Assembly (NCBI GenBank): GCA_034231615.1
Contig: CM067315.1
Span: 9,013,915-9,077,914, forward strand
Source of the DNA: Meghimatium bilineatum
Lineage: Eukaryota > Mollusca > Gastropoda > Stylommatophora > Philomycidae
Direction of reading: 5' to 3'
Length of the DNA: 64,000 bases
Shown here: piece by piece, positions 41,912 through 55,200 of the stretch
How positions within the stretch are numbered: the stretch's first letter is position 1
Layout of the letters: every line of letters starts with the position of its first letter
Translations under genes and position numbers: made by a program
The notes under the pieces: model-generated
Database searches by the model: none
Seen by the model: only the letters and a program-made list of their open reading frames with translations
What the model was told of the DNA's origin: nothing

Positions 41912-43134
41912 TCAGCAATAAAAACCAACATAACAATTTTTTTTAAATCAGAACTCATCACTTTTAATGAATCTGAAGAACTGGCAATTTTAATATCATA
42001 AATATGATTTGTCACAAAATAAAATAGGATTGTATCAGTGTTCTTGAGGTATTGAGACATTAAACTAAAGTAAAAGGAATATTTAAACATGTTTTAATTT
42101 GCAAAAATAATTCACTAAAATTGGACAGTTTGGTAAATAATACAAACAAAAGACAATCTAACATAACATAGAACAGATTTAAACACAGGGACACTAGAAA
42201 GAATAATAGTGGATTGGAATATTTTGTTGCACATTAATAAAAAAAACCAGACAGAATACAGTTGAAAATAAATTATTAAGAGAGAATCCTATACGGTTGC
42301 ATATAATAAGGTCTTTTTTTTTTTTAATGTAAATATGCAGCGTGGAAAGTGGTGATAAAGAAATTTTTCAGCAATTTTTGGGCTGAGTGAAGAGTAGAAT
42401 GAGTAACCACTACGACTGGGTATAGTGAGAAAAAAATTAAGATGACAACCATATGTCATTAACCTGAAGTCTGAACATTGATTTTTTTCCATTTGTTTAA
42501 ATATTGTTTGGCTATGGAAGTGGAGATTTAAAACATGTTTGACAAAGCCAACATCAGATACAGGATATGCATTCAAGAACAAGTCACAACTTTCAAACAT
42601 TTAAAAAATATTAAAATCATTTTTCACTTTGCATTCAATATGAAGATGGGAAGCTAAATCACATAAACTTTCCAAACTGGCATTTGAAATTACAATCAGG
42701 TACATTTTTCAGACAAGTCAGATTGGAAAAATTATTTTATGTGCTGGATTGAAATTTACATGGATAAAAGAATGAAAACATTCAGACCAGATCACAGTGC
42801 TAAACTCACATGCTGGCATTTATCAAAGTATACATCTGAACATTTTCATATTAGAATGTGTTGCAGAACTTTAAGAATTGCAATTACATTGGTTTTTTTG
42901 TTTTTTTTACAATAATCTACAAATCTCCTGTACTGCAGTAAAAAAAATTGGAAGTATTTCAGTAAATATCAGAAGATCCGGCCTTCTGATTTAGGAAAAA
43001 TGGGTAGGTTTCTTTACATGAATCATGAAGAAAGTTGGTTGGTCATAAATAAGGTCACAAATGATGCAAGCTTGATATCTTATGATGACTCAGATTCCAA
43101 AATCTAAAGGCAGGGCACTTTTATCAGGATGATA

Positions 43135-43271
43135 TTAGGAATGATGATATTTTCTTTCAAATCCATCCTCTATTGAAGGCATGTAGGAGAAACCTTCGAA
43201 AACTCTATTGGCTTCCGTCACAGAAGCACTCACGAGTCTGCTACTGTTATCGCTTGATCTTCCAACAGATG
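43135..43271 (-). CDS. SGK exon, hydrophobic motif and stop
   Basis: The acceptor ATCTACAG precedes 137 bp. It completes an Ala codon, then encodes a Ser-rich segment, [20 protein letters not shown] and FERKYHHS, then TAA. Ser in FEGFSY corresponds to the TORC2-type site of SGKs. Confidence 0.93.
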
Positions 43272-46200
43272 CTGTAGATACATACAGATTTTGTTACATA
43301 CTCTTGAGACATAAAAAGGGGAGGACAATAATTAAATCACAAACTCATGTAGAAAAAGCATAGAATTATAATCAGTGATTTGATTTAAAGCTTAAATTAT
43401 GAGGTTGCAACATCCAGTTATATGGTCAATATGTGTGGCAGCCAATCGGTGTAGATGCTTCCGCAATGTGGCAGACAATCATTGTTGTAGATTATTCTCC
43501 TGACTAGATCTTGCTAATCTATAAGAGTTTGATTCTCCTGACTAGATCTTGCTAATCTATAAGAGTTTGATTCTCCTGACTAGATTCTGCTAATTAATCT
43601 ATAAGAGTTTGAGAACAGATACAGAAAAGAGGAAAAGCATAAAACAGAAATGATGGAACATGCAACTGAGAATGCCAAATGTCAAGTAGAAGTGAAATAT
43701 TTGTGTTGCTATCAGTAACAGCAAGAGTGTGACAGGCTAAAAGAAGAAAGGTGAAACAAAAAGGAAAAGAAAGAAAAACAGCAACCAATAAAGCTAATGA
43801 AGAATATGTCTGAGGTATGAGCAAAACATAACAGATGTTAATATATGAACAACAAAAGACAGGTTAATACAGTAGAGTCCTGTTATAACACCTTGGTCTG
43901 ACAAAATATACATGTAATAACAAAAATTTGCTATATAGTACACACAAACAATATAGTATAAATATAATTTGAAACCGAGGTGCAAGTAACACAGTTCAAC
44001 TGTGGAACTAGCAGTACAACCTACTTCACGCTCCCAGGCGGAAATTAAACGATTTATTCATTGTGGTTATAAGAGAGCGAACATAGAAGAAGAAGAAAAA
44101 AGAAGAATTTGGAATTTTGAAGTGTTGTTATATAGGGAAATGTGTTATAACAGAATGTGCTATAGAGGGATTTCACTTGATTAATCAAATCATATTACTT
44201 TCTTATTTTCTTTCCAGTTTTATCTTCGTTTTGCTGCATCACATTTTAAAATAAATGTTTGTTATCATTCATTTTCAAACTTCCTCTGGAGCAGGGAGCT
44301 CTGGGAACATGCAATCTCATGTAGCAGGACAATGGTCCTACTGGATTTCCAGCAGTATGTGGTCTAGAGAAGGGAGATATGTCTGTCACCTTTCCATTTG
44401 TGTATTTTTGACAATAGCCAGGCACATCTGGCTTCTACATGATTTTAAATTGAAGCATACTGTAGTGGTTTTTTTTGGTAGAATTTTGCATCGTTTCTCA
44501 TAATTGTCTTTTGTATCATTTACTTGATGGAGGCTTTTATTTCTTTAATTTATGCAGAATTTAATACATCATTAGGTCCGTACGAGCAGCACTCCGTGGG
44601 ATGATGTGTTAATTCATGTAGGCATTCTTTACTTTCTCAGTTTGTCTTTGAGTACACGAAGGAAACATTGGTGTTTCAAACATTTTTTCTAGTTAAACTG
44701 AGAATTAGACCATTGCCCATCTGACTTGGAAGCCATTGAGTCACTATGGCTACCAGTGAGTTTATTATTGACTAAAACAGCTTTTATTAATTTTCTAACA
44801 GACTCTATATATAATATAATTACTGCATTAAAAATTAATATTTTAAACTTAATAAAAAAAGAAGTCGTATTTGCAACAATAAATTGTAATCTACCAAGAA
44901 ATTTCAACACTTACCTGGTACAGGTTCATGAACAAACTCAGGATCAAAATGTTTTAGATCCAAGTGTCCACTCTGAAAAAATAATATAAAAGATGTTTAA
45001 TTGCTCAGTTAGAAAGTTGTATTTCATACATGCAATGTGGCAACATTAAATTTCAGGGAAGGGAACATAATTATATATGAAGTAGTTTGGTTGTTAGATG
45101 TACATAGGGCAGTCACAGTTCAGTGTGTAGGGCAGAACATCAAAGAGGAGAGTAGTGCTTTTGCTGTGACTAAAAGCAGCAAAATTATGGCACTGAACAA
45201 GGCTTTAAACTGGATGAGTACAAAGGACAAATCATGTCTGCAACCTCAGTGACTAGATGAGCATGATAACAAGAAAAATATCAATGGATTATGTTCATAA
45301 ACAGTGGCTGAAGGTAGTGGAGAGGTCAAAGTTGTAATGTGTCATGTTCATTTTTGTGCCTGATCATGGGGGTGTTTAAGGGAATGAAAGAGCAGATTGG
45401 TTGGCTGTTACTGTGTCAGATGGTAAAGCAATGGGTTGGACTGACTCCTTATGAAACACGCACATAAATGAAATTAATGAGGGTGATGATTCCTTATCTA
45501 TGTCTAGAACAAATGAACTGGGCTTGAAATGTTGCGTTGCCAGAAATGAGTGCTACTGTGGTGACTTATGGGCTTAGAAGAATATTTGTTAACCAACACA
45601 GAACTTGAACTGTTAGTCATTGTGTAATAGTGGATACACTCAAGCAGAGACTAGAGCACCTATGGACGTGTCTGGAGTACAATGATGATCATCCGTTTAT
45701 TAACTAACTGGACAACAAGAGGATCTCTACCATAGTGGTTACACTATTGCTTTGTATTCATGAAATTGCTGGTTGGATAACAGTCCTGGAATCTTGTTTG
45801 CAAGTGTTTTTTAAAATATCCTTAGGATTATTGCTTGAAGCTAGAATTATGCACTATTAGTGCTTGAAGCTAGAATTAACGCTGAGTTTTTGGTTTTGGT
45901 GTGCAATTAGTGCCTACCTACATATTTTTTTGGTTAATTCATCTAAATATTATATCAAGAATTAATTTAAATATTAATTGTTTAGGGTTAGGGTTAGTTA
46001 TATTTTACATTATCTTTTACTGATTGGCATAAATAATTGTTATGAACTTTCAAGAATTGTTACACCGACTAGAAGATGAGAAGTGTCAATTGTATTAACA
46101 TAGAACACTTTTATTCTGAGCAGATATCTTCTAGTTTCAAATACAAATATGTGAACATGAACACCAAAACTGCACTATGTAACACTATCATCATATCATT

Positions 46201-49200
46201 ACTATGCTACCAATGTCAAAAGTTAACACTAACAACAAGCGACAAAAGATGACTTGTTACAACAGAAACTTGTTACAACAGAAACAGCTTTGTCTACGTA
46301 GAATTCTCAGAGTAACAATAAGTGACAGAATCAGAAATGAAAACATCAGAAGACTGACAAACATAATACCAGTTCTGCATTACACAAAAAAGACGACAGA
46401 TTAAGTGGTTTTCACATGCGTCCAGGCTACCATCAGATAAGGCGTCTAAAAAATCATTGCTATCCAGACATGATGCCAGGAGCAGACCATGCAAAAGTTG
46501 AATTACAGAAATACAATAATCAACAAAAATAAACATATATGAAGCACACAAGAAGGATGTCTCCTGAGAACTCTCCTACTCCTGGTGCTGCAAGGCATAA
46601 AGGGGTTTAACACAAAAATAAACAAATTTTATAAACACCCTAGGGCCCAGATTGATTGATTGATCAAATAGCTGAGCCATCCACCTATCTATATTCCTTC
46701 AGCACTGAATACAGTGCATAAGTCAGAGATCAGAGCTCTCCAGTTTCAGTGGTGTGATGTTACTCTGTAATTCTTGCATGTTGCTAAAACCCATATCATA
46801 CCCTCTTTGATGGTTGTTCTATGAAGAGTCTCTCTTGGTCTTTCTCTTTTTTCTTTTGCCATCTGCTACTCATTTTCATGCTTGTAGTGGCAGTCTGTTT
46901 TCATTTATTCTAAGTACATGTCTGATATAAGGCCATCATTTTCTTCTTATTGTTGTAGAAACATATTGCTGTTTGATGTCTTCTCTTACTTGATAAAATA
47001 GCATGCAATCTTATTATCATTGATAAAATAGCATGCAATTGTATTATCATTGATAAAATACCATGCAATTGTGTTATCATTGAATCCATTTACAATGAGA
47101 TACCAGGCTAATCTGAGAATGCTATGATTCACTTTAATGGCGGGTGGTGAAATTTAACTGCAATCACCTTTCCTGCACTGCACAATTACCTGTGATTCTA
47201 TAGATATAACCTTGACCAACACACCTTATAGCATATCATTCTAATGAAACCAAATAGGGCACGAAAGGGAGATAACAATTTGTTTGCTGTTTTTCACAAT
47301 CATGAGAATAATTACTGGGATAAACATCATCATATATTATTTGAGTAATAAAAACCTATAGAGTAATATAAACCCATAGAGTAATAGAAACCCATAGAGT
47401 AATAGAAACCTGTGCGAATATACATTTAGCACTTCCTCCTAGTATACAAGTTGAACATAATAGCTTCAAATTATTGTTTTAAATTAGAACAAGGAAGCTT
47501 CATTAAGAATGTTTTTGCATAAATAGTTCCATAAATAGAATATTTTATTAGAATAATGCAAATGCTAGAAATATGAGTATTGTTCAAGTGCATTATACAA
47601 TTACTGTAATAATTCCTCAGTCAGTTAGCATTATTAAAATCTGGCAAACATACCACATTAGGATTGTACGGAGGGGTGACTTTCTTGTCATACAGGTCTT
47701 GCCAATTAATACTTGAGAAAAAGCTATGATGTTTAATTTCATGGAAGTCTCGTTTAGCTCCAAGTCGGTTCTCTTTGTCTTTTTGAAGGAGCTGTTTGAA
47801 TAGAAACATATACATATTTAAAAGGCACGTTGACATAGGTTTGGCTACTAAACAACATTGTAACAAGAAATCTAAGTTTGTTTTGGCTATATAAGAGATA
47901 TAGCATGGACAAATTAATATAGGAAAGTATTGCTGCGGGTAACGGAAAAGAGACACCCAAGATGGTTAATAATAAGAGACATCTCAGATTATTTGAACAT
48001 GCCGTTGGCTGTGGTAGGTCATCTTGCCCAGAATCATGATGGAGTTCACAATATCCATTCTTCTTCTTCTTCTTTCGTTCACTTGAAACATGTCTATATC
48101 TGTAATTCTGTCTCCTTAATAAAACTCACTGTCTTTTGTAGTTCATACAGTGTCCCATAGAGTTTTGATTCCAGTGTTGCTTCCTCTGGCCAATATGTCT
48201 GCCTCAGCGTTTCATGCTCAGAACACTCTTGAAGTATATGTTTGGCACTCTGTGCTGCCTGTTCACAAGTACACATGGCCGTGTTGCCAATATTGAACTT
48301 TGTATACATGTGACTGCGGAGTCGGTTGTGTCCTGTTCTGATAACTTGTTCTGGTCTGTTCATAATATGATAGTCATCTTGTGTTGGTGTTTGTGGCTTT
48401 CTTATTGACTTGATCATCTGTTTTTTCTGATGGTAGGTGATTGGTATATTCTGGTTGGTCTTCGGCAGCACCTTCCTTAGCCAGTTGGTCTGCTTTTTCA
48501 TTTCCTGGTATTCCACAGTGAGAGGGTATCCACTGCATGGTTACCCTATACTGGTAAGACAATTCGCTAAGTAGTTTTTTCAAGTCTGTTAGTTTTCCAG
48601 ACTGGAGAGCTTGAAACACTGACCTTGCATCTGTCAGGAATACCACAGGCTGTAGGTCAGAGTTGTTCAGCAGTTTTTTAGCTGCCACACTAATTGCCTG
48701 GATTTCTGCATCATAATTATTGCAGAACTTTCCCTGTCGGTGTTCTGATTGTATCTCTAGGCTTGTGTGGATATTCTATATATACACCTGCACCTCCATT
48801 CCTCACGGCATTCTGTGCTGACCCATCTGTGTATACTCTGACCCATATATCTTGTGGATATTCCTCATCCAGGAAACTGAGGGTGACTGTCCTTCGCTGC
48901 ACACTGTTCTGTTCGTCCTCGCTTAGTATTCCTTTCACATGGGTCTGAGTGTATATTGGCATTCCATGTCTTTCACTCCATGGGGTTTGTTCTGGTACAG
49001 ACCTTAAGGGGCTGTCAATTTCAGGTAGGTCTGTAAGTTGTCTGCGGAGTCGTTTAGCTTGATGGATAAAGCTGCTTCTTTTCAGTCGTCCCATTGCTAG
49101 ATTTTGGAATCTTTCCTTCATTGGATGACTTGGCATACACTGAAACTTTTCTGCCTGAATTGGTACTTTTGTGTCTCTGCATTTGCCAAGTGTTTGCATT

Positions 49201-52200
49201 CTTCCCATTTTCTGCATCTCTGCTATGGGTGTTGATTTTATTGCTCCCAATATTATTCTAAGTGCCTGGTTTTGCACTTTATACAATATCCATAAAAAAG
49301 ACTACATTCTGAAAAGAATGTCACCCGAGTGTATATGTTGATCAACTCATTCTGTTCTCTGAACTAAATCCTGCCAATCTGCAGGGATTTGAGAACAGGC
49401 ACAATCTTCAGGGATTTGAGAACAGGCACAATCTGCAGGGATTTCAGAGCAGACACAATCTGCAGGGATTTCAGAACAGACACAATCTTCAGGGATTTGA
49501 GAACAGACACAATCTTCAGGGATTTGAGAACAGACAGAATCTGCAAGGATTTCAGAACAGACACAATATGCAAGAATTTCAGAACAGACACAATCTGCAG
49601 GGATTTGAAAACAAACACAGAAAAAGAAAGGCCTGTTGCATTATGAAACTAATAGCTCATAAGTAATACCAACACAAACACCTGCACATTAGTATCATGA
49701 CAAATACATACTGACACTGACAACATTGCTACATTGTCTAAAGCATTATTACTGACACTGACAACATTGCTACATTTTCTACAGTGTCATTATTGACACT
49801 GACAACATTGCTACATTGTCTAAAGCGTCATTACTGGTATAATCACTCCTGTTAATCAGTCCTCACAATCAGAGGATTTTGAGATGAATAATGAATGAGT
49901 CAATATCGAGAAGTGAGAATTGGGAGTGAGAATGGGCATGGCACGAAGAGAACCCCTGACAAAGATTTCAAAAAGTAAACTGAATCAACATAGAATTGGA
50001 ACCATCAGCCGTTATACCCTGAGAGATTTACTGAAGCGGAGATCGGAGCAATTATGGATGTGTCTGGTTTGCGAAGACGATAATCAACATACCTAATAAC
50101 TAATCATTACCTGTGCTGTTCCTACATAAAAACATCATTGAAATTTATTAACAACTTTCTTGTTTCTTGATTAGAAACCAGCAGTATGGCATACAGGAAA
50201 TTCCCATAAGTGCTCCTCTGTCCATTCTAGCAGGTGTTCATGAGTATACAGAGTCAGAGTCCCAGTCAGATGATTATGTGATCTGATCTTTCCAGAAAGG
50301 AAACACAATCTTCTCTCACCCTCTGGTCATCCTTATTTCTGTCATTCTTTGTATGTGTACATTATTCAGCATCATCTTCTTCATTCTGTAGTAAATAAAC
50401 GACTGCTCTTATTAGGTCAACTCTACCTATTTTCAAAACTGTGCCATCAACCACAGCATTGCTCATCAATGAGTCTGTTCTTTTATTCATTCATTTTCTG
50501 TTTGCGTTGAAGTTAGCGCATAGGGCAGAGGTCAGATCTCTCCAATTCTGTCTGTTCAAATCTATTCTGTGCAGTTCTTTAATAGTATGGATATTGGTTG
50601 TGTTACTTTCTTTAAGTATTGTTCTTCTGAGTGTTTCTTTTGGTCTACCCCTTGCTCTTTTGCCTATAGGTATTCATTCAAGAAATTGGTGGTGTATTCT
50701 GTTGGTATTTGCGCGTAGGACATGCCCGATGTAGGACCAACGGCGTTTGCTCTTTTATTAATGTAACCTTATTCTGACCATCAATTCTTTATAAAAGGAT
50801 TCAAGTTTTCTGAATGTGTATGCAGGATAATATATGATTACTAGTTACTTACTCCTTCTAGCAGTGATCTGGCTGCAGATGAGATATTTGTGCGCAGTCG
50901 TAGTGGTTTATAGATTATGTTGTCATACATTTCTGTGGTATCACGACTGTAAAATGGTGGCTTGATAAAAGAGAATAAAAATTGAAATATTAGAATACAA
51001 AAAGTGGCTATTATGTGTTACAGGAAAATCCAGGAACAAGTTAAAGAAGTTTTCTTCTGCTTCTTCTTCTGTGTTCGTTCTCAAACTCCTGCAGATTAGC
51101 AGGATGTAGACCGGAGAACAGAATAAGTTGTGTCATGGTTTACAGCATTGCTGCAATATCTGTGCCTTTTGGCCTGACACATCAGACTTCAGCATGGCTT
51201 TGGGTCACTGACCCTATATGGGATGGGACAGCCAACTCCATCCCATAACCTCCTTAGTCGCCTTTTATGACATGCGTGGAAGGTAAACAGTGTTGCTATT
51301 CTTTGCTCCCCTTTAGAACCCCAGCAACACACAGGCGAATGAAGTTTTGCTAATCACTCAAGACACACAAATTGACATTTCGACCAAAAGACCTTATCAA
51401 GACAAAAAAATGTAACAAAATTTAAACATACAACAGAAAATGGACAGTAAGGGTTATAGATGTTCACATGGTCATGTGTACTGTAGATTGAGTGGAAGAG
51501 TTGTAACTAGGTCAGAGGTGAAACAACACTGGACAAGGAATATACAAAAATTACTACATACATATAACACAAAAGAAACAGAGAAATTATGGAAGAACTA
51601 GAATCATCCATGCTCATTGTGTGCTCATTGATGCAGTAGGGTTTAAGAGTGCCATATTGATGAATGCAGCGATTCTCAAGCGCAAGATGGGTTTGGTCAT
51701 CAGAGACACACAACTTAAAGGCCATAACCTGAATATTTTGGGTGCCACAATGACCATGCCATTGAAGTGGATATCCATATGTATTTTCATGGATAAATGG
51801 ATTTGGGTTATCAGTCACTCAAGTTACCCAAAAAGATGTCCACTCCAAAAGCACGGGTCATTTTTTGGTTTTGTCCATAAATCTGTCCCACAAATTTGAA
51901 ACTCCCTTTGCATGTTACTTTTCATCCACTTGTGTCCAGTTCAGAGCTTGACGATAATAGTCTGTTCTTTGTATATGCTAATTCTGTGATAAAAATCTTT
52001 AGTTTCTGCAGTAGGGTGTACCTCCATTTACTGTTTCTTATAATGTATTTTATCATTATTTCTCTTCTGTATTTATTCTCAAACTCCTGCTGGGTAGGAG
52101 GAAGTAGTCCAGAGAACAAAAGTGTTGTCATTGTTGCATACAGTTTGGCTGCGATATCTGAATATTTGTGATATCCTGACATACTAAACATCATACATGA

Positions 52201-55200
52201 TAGGACATTTCCAATTTTCTGTATTCACTTTCTTCTATCAAACAGTTCAAGTTTTTAATATTCTGTTATTCTTGTGTGTTGTTGGACCTTAAAAGGGAGC
52301 AAAGAATAGTGACATTGTGACCTGCCAGATATACCATAGGAGTCAAATAAGAAGGTTAGGGAATGGACTTTGCTGTTTCATCCCATAGTAGGCAGAAGTG
52401 ACTCAGAAGGCATGCTAAGTCTGATATGTCAGGCAGAAATATGCAGATTTTTTAGCTAAGCTGTAAACCATTACATAACACACTCTAATCTTCACCAACA
52501 CATTATATTCTCCACCAGCACATTCTATTCTCCACCAGCACATTCTATTATCCACCAAAACATTCTATTCTCCACCAACACATTCTATTCTTCACCAACA
52601 CATTCTATTCTTCACCAACACATTCTATTCTTCACCTCGGTGGTGGGAGGTTCAGGCATTGATTGATAATTTGTCTAAGGGAAACATAGTAATTTATACA
52701 GATGGTTCTGTTGTCCAACCTGTGATCATGGGCATTTACAGCACAGGTTGGAGAGGGAAGGCAGCGGTGATTTTTCTGCAACCACAGCAAGCATGACCAT
52801 ATAGAGCATAGCAGTAACCAGGGCAATGGACAATGACGTAGTTGGATTATGAAACCTACATTCACATATGCTTTCTCTGTGATTCAATGGACATACTAAG
52901 AAAGATTGAGAATGGTTAGGCAGGCAGGCAATGCTTGAAGTCTGTGAAGAGGTTTAATCTGACAAGAACCAACTTCATAATTGTGCCTGGACATGCCAGT
53001 GTCCGTAAATAAATGTGCGGACAGGATGCAGGTATAGCAACCAGACAAGCAATTAACTGAGCTCATTTTCTGAATGTTTTTAAGAGACAGGATGCAGGTA
53101 TAGCAACCAGACAAGCAATTAACTGAGCTTATTTTCTGAATGTTTTTAAGAGTCAGGAAGAGTGATGTGGTAACACATGCTTGTGAATCTGCACCCTTCA
53201 GTTACTACATGAACATCATGTCAAGAAAGGTATGGCTAAACAAGAGCTATATGCAGGTAACCAGAGCAGACTCGTGAACCGCCTGTGTGTTGCCAGGGTT
53301 CGAAAGGGAAGCAAAGAATAGTAACACTGTTTACCTTCCATGCATGTCGTATGAGGCGACTAAGGAGGTTATGTGATGGATTTGGCTGTCCCATCCCATA
53401 TAGGGTCAGTGACCCAAAGCCATGCTGAAGTCGGATGTATCAGGCTGAAAGGTGCAGATATTGCAGCCATGCTGTAAACCATGACACAGCGCATTCCGTT
53501 CTTCGGACTACATCCTGTTAATCTGCAGGAGTTTGAGAACAAACGCAGAAGAAGAAGAAGACTCGTGAACCAGCAGAGTGAGTGTGGTCAGTCACTTCAA
53601 CTTAAGGGATATCTTGAGGATAATCCGAACTGTTATGGACCGATAGTTCAGTCTATAGTTTATGGACATGCAGTGAGGATGTAAGGACGTACAGTGATGA
53701 TGACCATTTTACTAGTTATGCATATTGTCTAGTAGTGTAAAAAAAATGGGGATTGCTTGACATACTTACCAAACCATATAACATTTCATACAAAACAGCA
53801 CCCAGACACCACCAGTCCACAGTTTTGTCATATGGCTGTTTCTGTAACACTTCTGGGGCTAAATACTGTAGGAGATAGAATAGGGATGATTAGGTTAATG
53901 CACTCTGAAGGAATCGAAGGTACTTTCTTATTTAGCAGGCATACACATTTTTATGAAACAAAGTGTAGAGCAAAACTAAAAATAGCACAAGAAGGAAGAC
54001 TGACTGAGAAAATAAAGCAGAACAAGGAACAACAATCAATACTGCTGGCAAGTAGCCTTTTATTACAGCTGAGAGCTGCTGTAGATGTTTATGCAATGAT
54101 TCACTTCCACAGGATTCTATACCCTGTGTGGTAGATCATCATAGTATGACAGAGGCTGCAAAACTTCATGTATGGAAATTCATCAAAGCTTAAAACAGAG
54201 TTGCAAATGTCTACTCTGTGTATGAAAGCCTCACAACATTCATGGTGGCTATTGTATTAAATGAAAAAATGAAAGTCATATTGACATGTGCTTTTGGCAA
54301 TAAAGTTCTATATAAAAAGTATGATGACACAATGTATGCTCAAGTAACAGGAAAGTGCATATTGATCCCTAAGTAGATACATGTCAGTCAAATTATTGAT
54401 ATTACAAGCTCATCAAAATAAAAACATTTGAAATTAGATATCAGTCCCGCCGAAGACGGATGTGTCGGGCCATTGGCGCAAATAAAACGGCGACACAACG
54501 CATTTCCATTTTCTGGACTACATCCTGCTGGAAATCTAGCAGGACCATGATCCAGCTAGATCCAGTTGGAGTTTGAGAATGAACGCAGAAGAAGAAGATA
54601 TCAGTTGGTAGAATTAGATCAGAAGTAATGAGTAGAAGGAGTAATGACTACGCAAAGTCAATATTTCAGAAAAAGAAATTAGATACACAATATAACAAAA
54701 AGAATAGATTCAACATCTTGCAGAGAATAGAGTGACAACTAGTCAGAGAGTTTGGACATCTTATGAGAATGAACCCCATAACCAGATTCCTGCAGAAAGT
54801 ATATAATAAAATCAACTATTGTGCTGCCAAATTATGTTGTGTCAGGCCATTGGCACAAATAAAACATATGCAATGCATCTCTGTTCTCTGGATTATATTA
54901 AGAAGATTTAGTAAGAATATTGTCCTGCTGCAAGAGAGATCTAAAAGAACTTGAGATCAAGTGTTACGAAAACTTCCAGTGAAACAAAATATTAAAGGAA
55001 CAATTAAGAAAACATTGGGCAGAGAGCATCAAAGACATTTTGTACAAATATGGACACATTAATAAGTGTGATTCAGCTGACATTGGAATATCATGTTAAA
55101 ACTCTCAATCCTCAAGGGACATCAAGTGTTCCTTCTCCGTACTACATCATGCTAATCTGCAGGAGTTTGAGAATGAATGCAAAGGAAGATCAAGTATAGA

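Noticed and set aside
45982-45997. An interstitial telomere array
   Set aside because: Only two and a half TTAGGG copies, with no further degenerate units around them.
53757-54134. A plus-strand 125-residue frame
   Set aside because: Its first third is the antisense of an SGK exon, whose splice sites and kinase motifs are clear on the minus strand.
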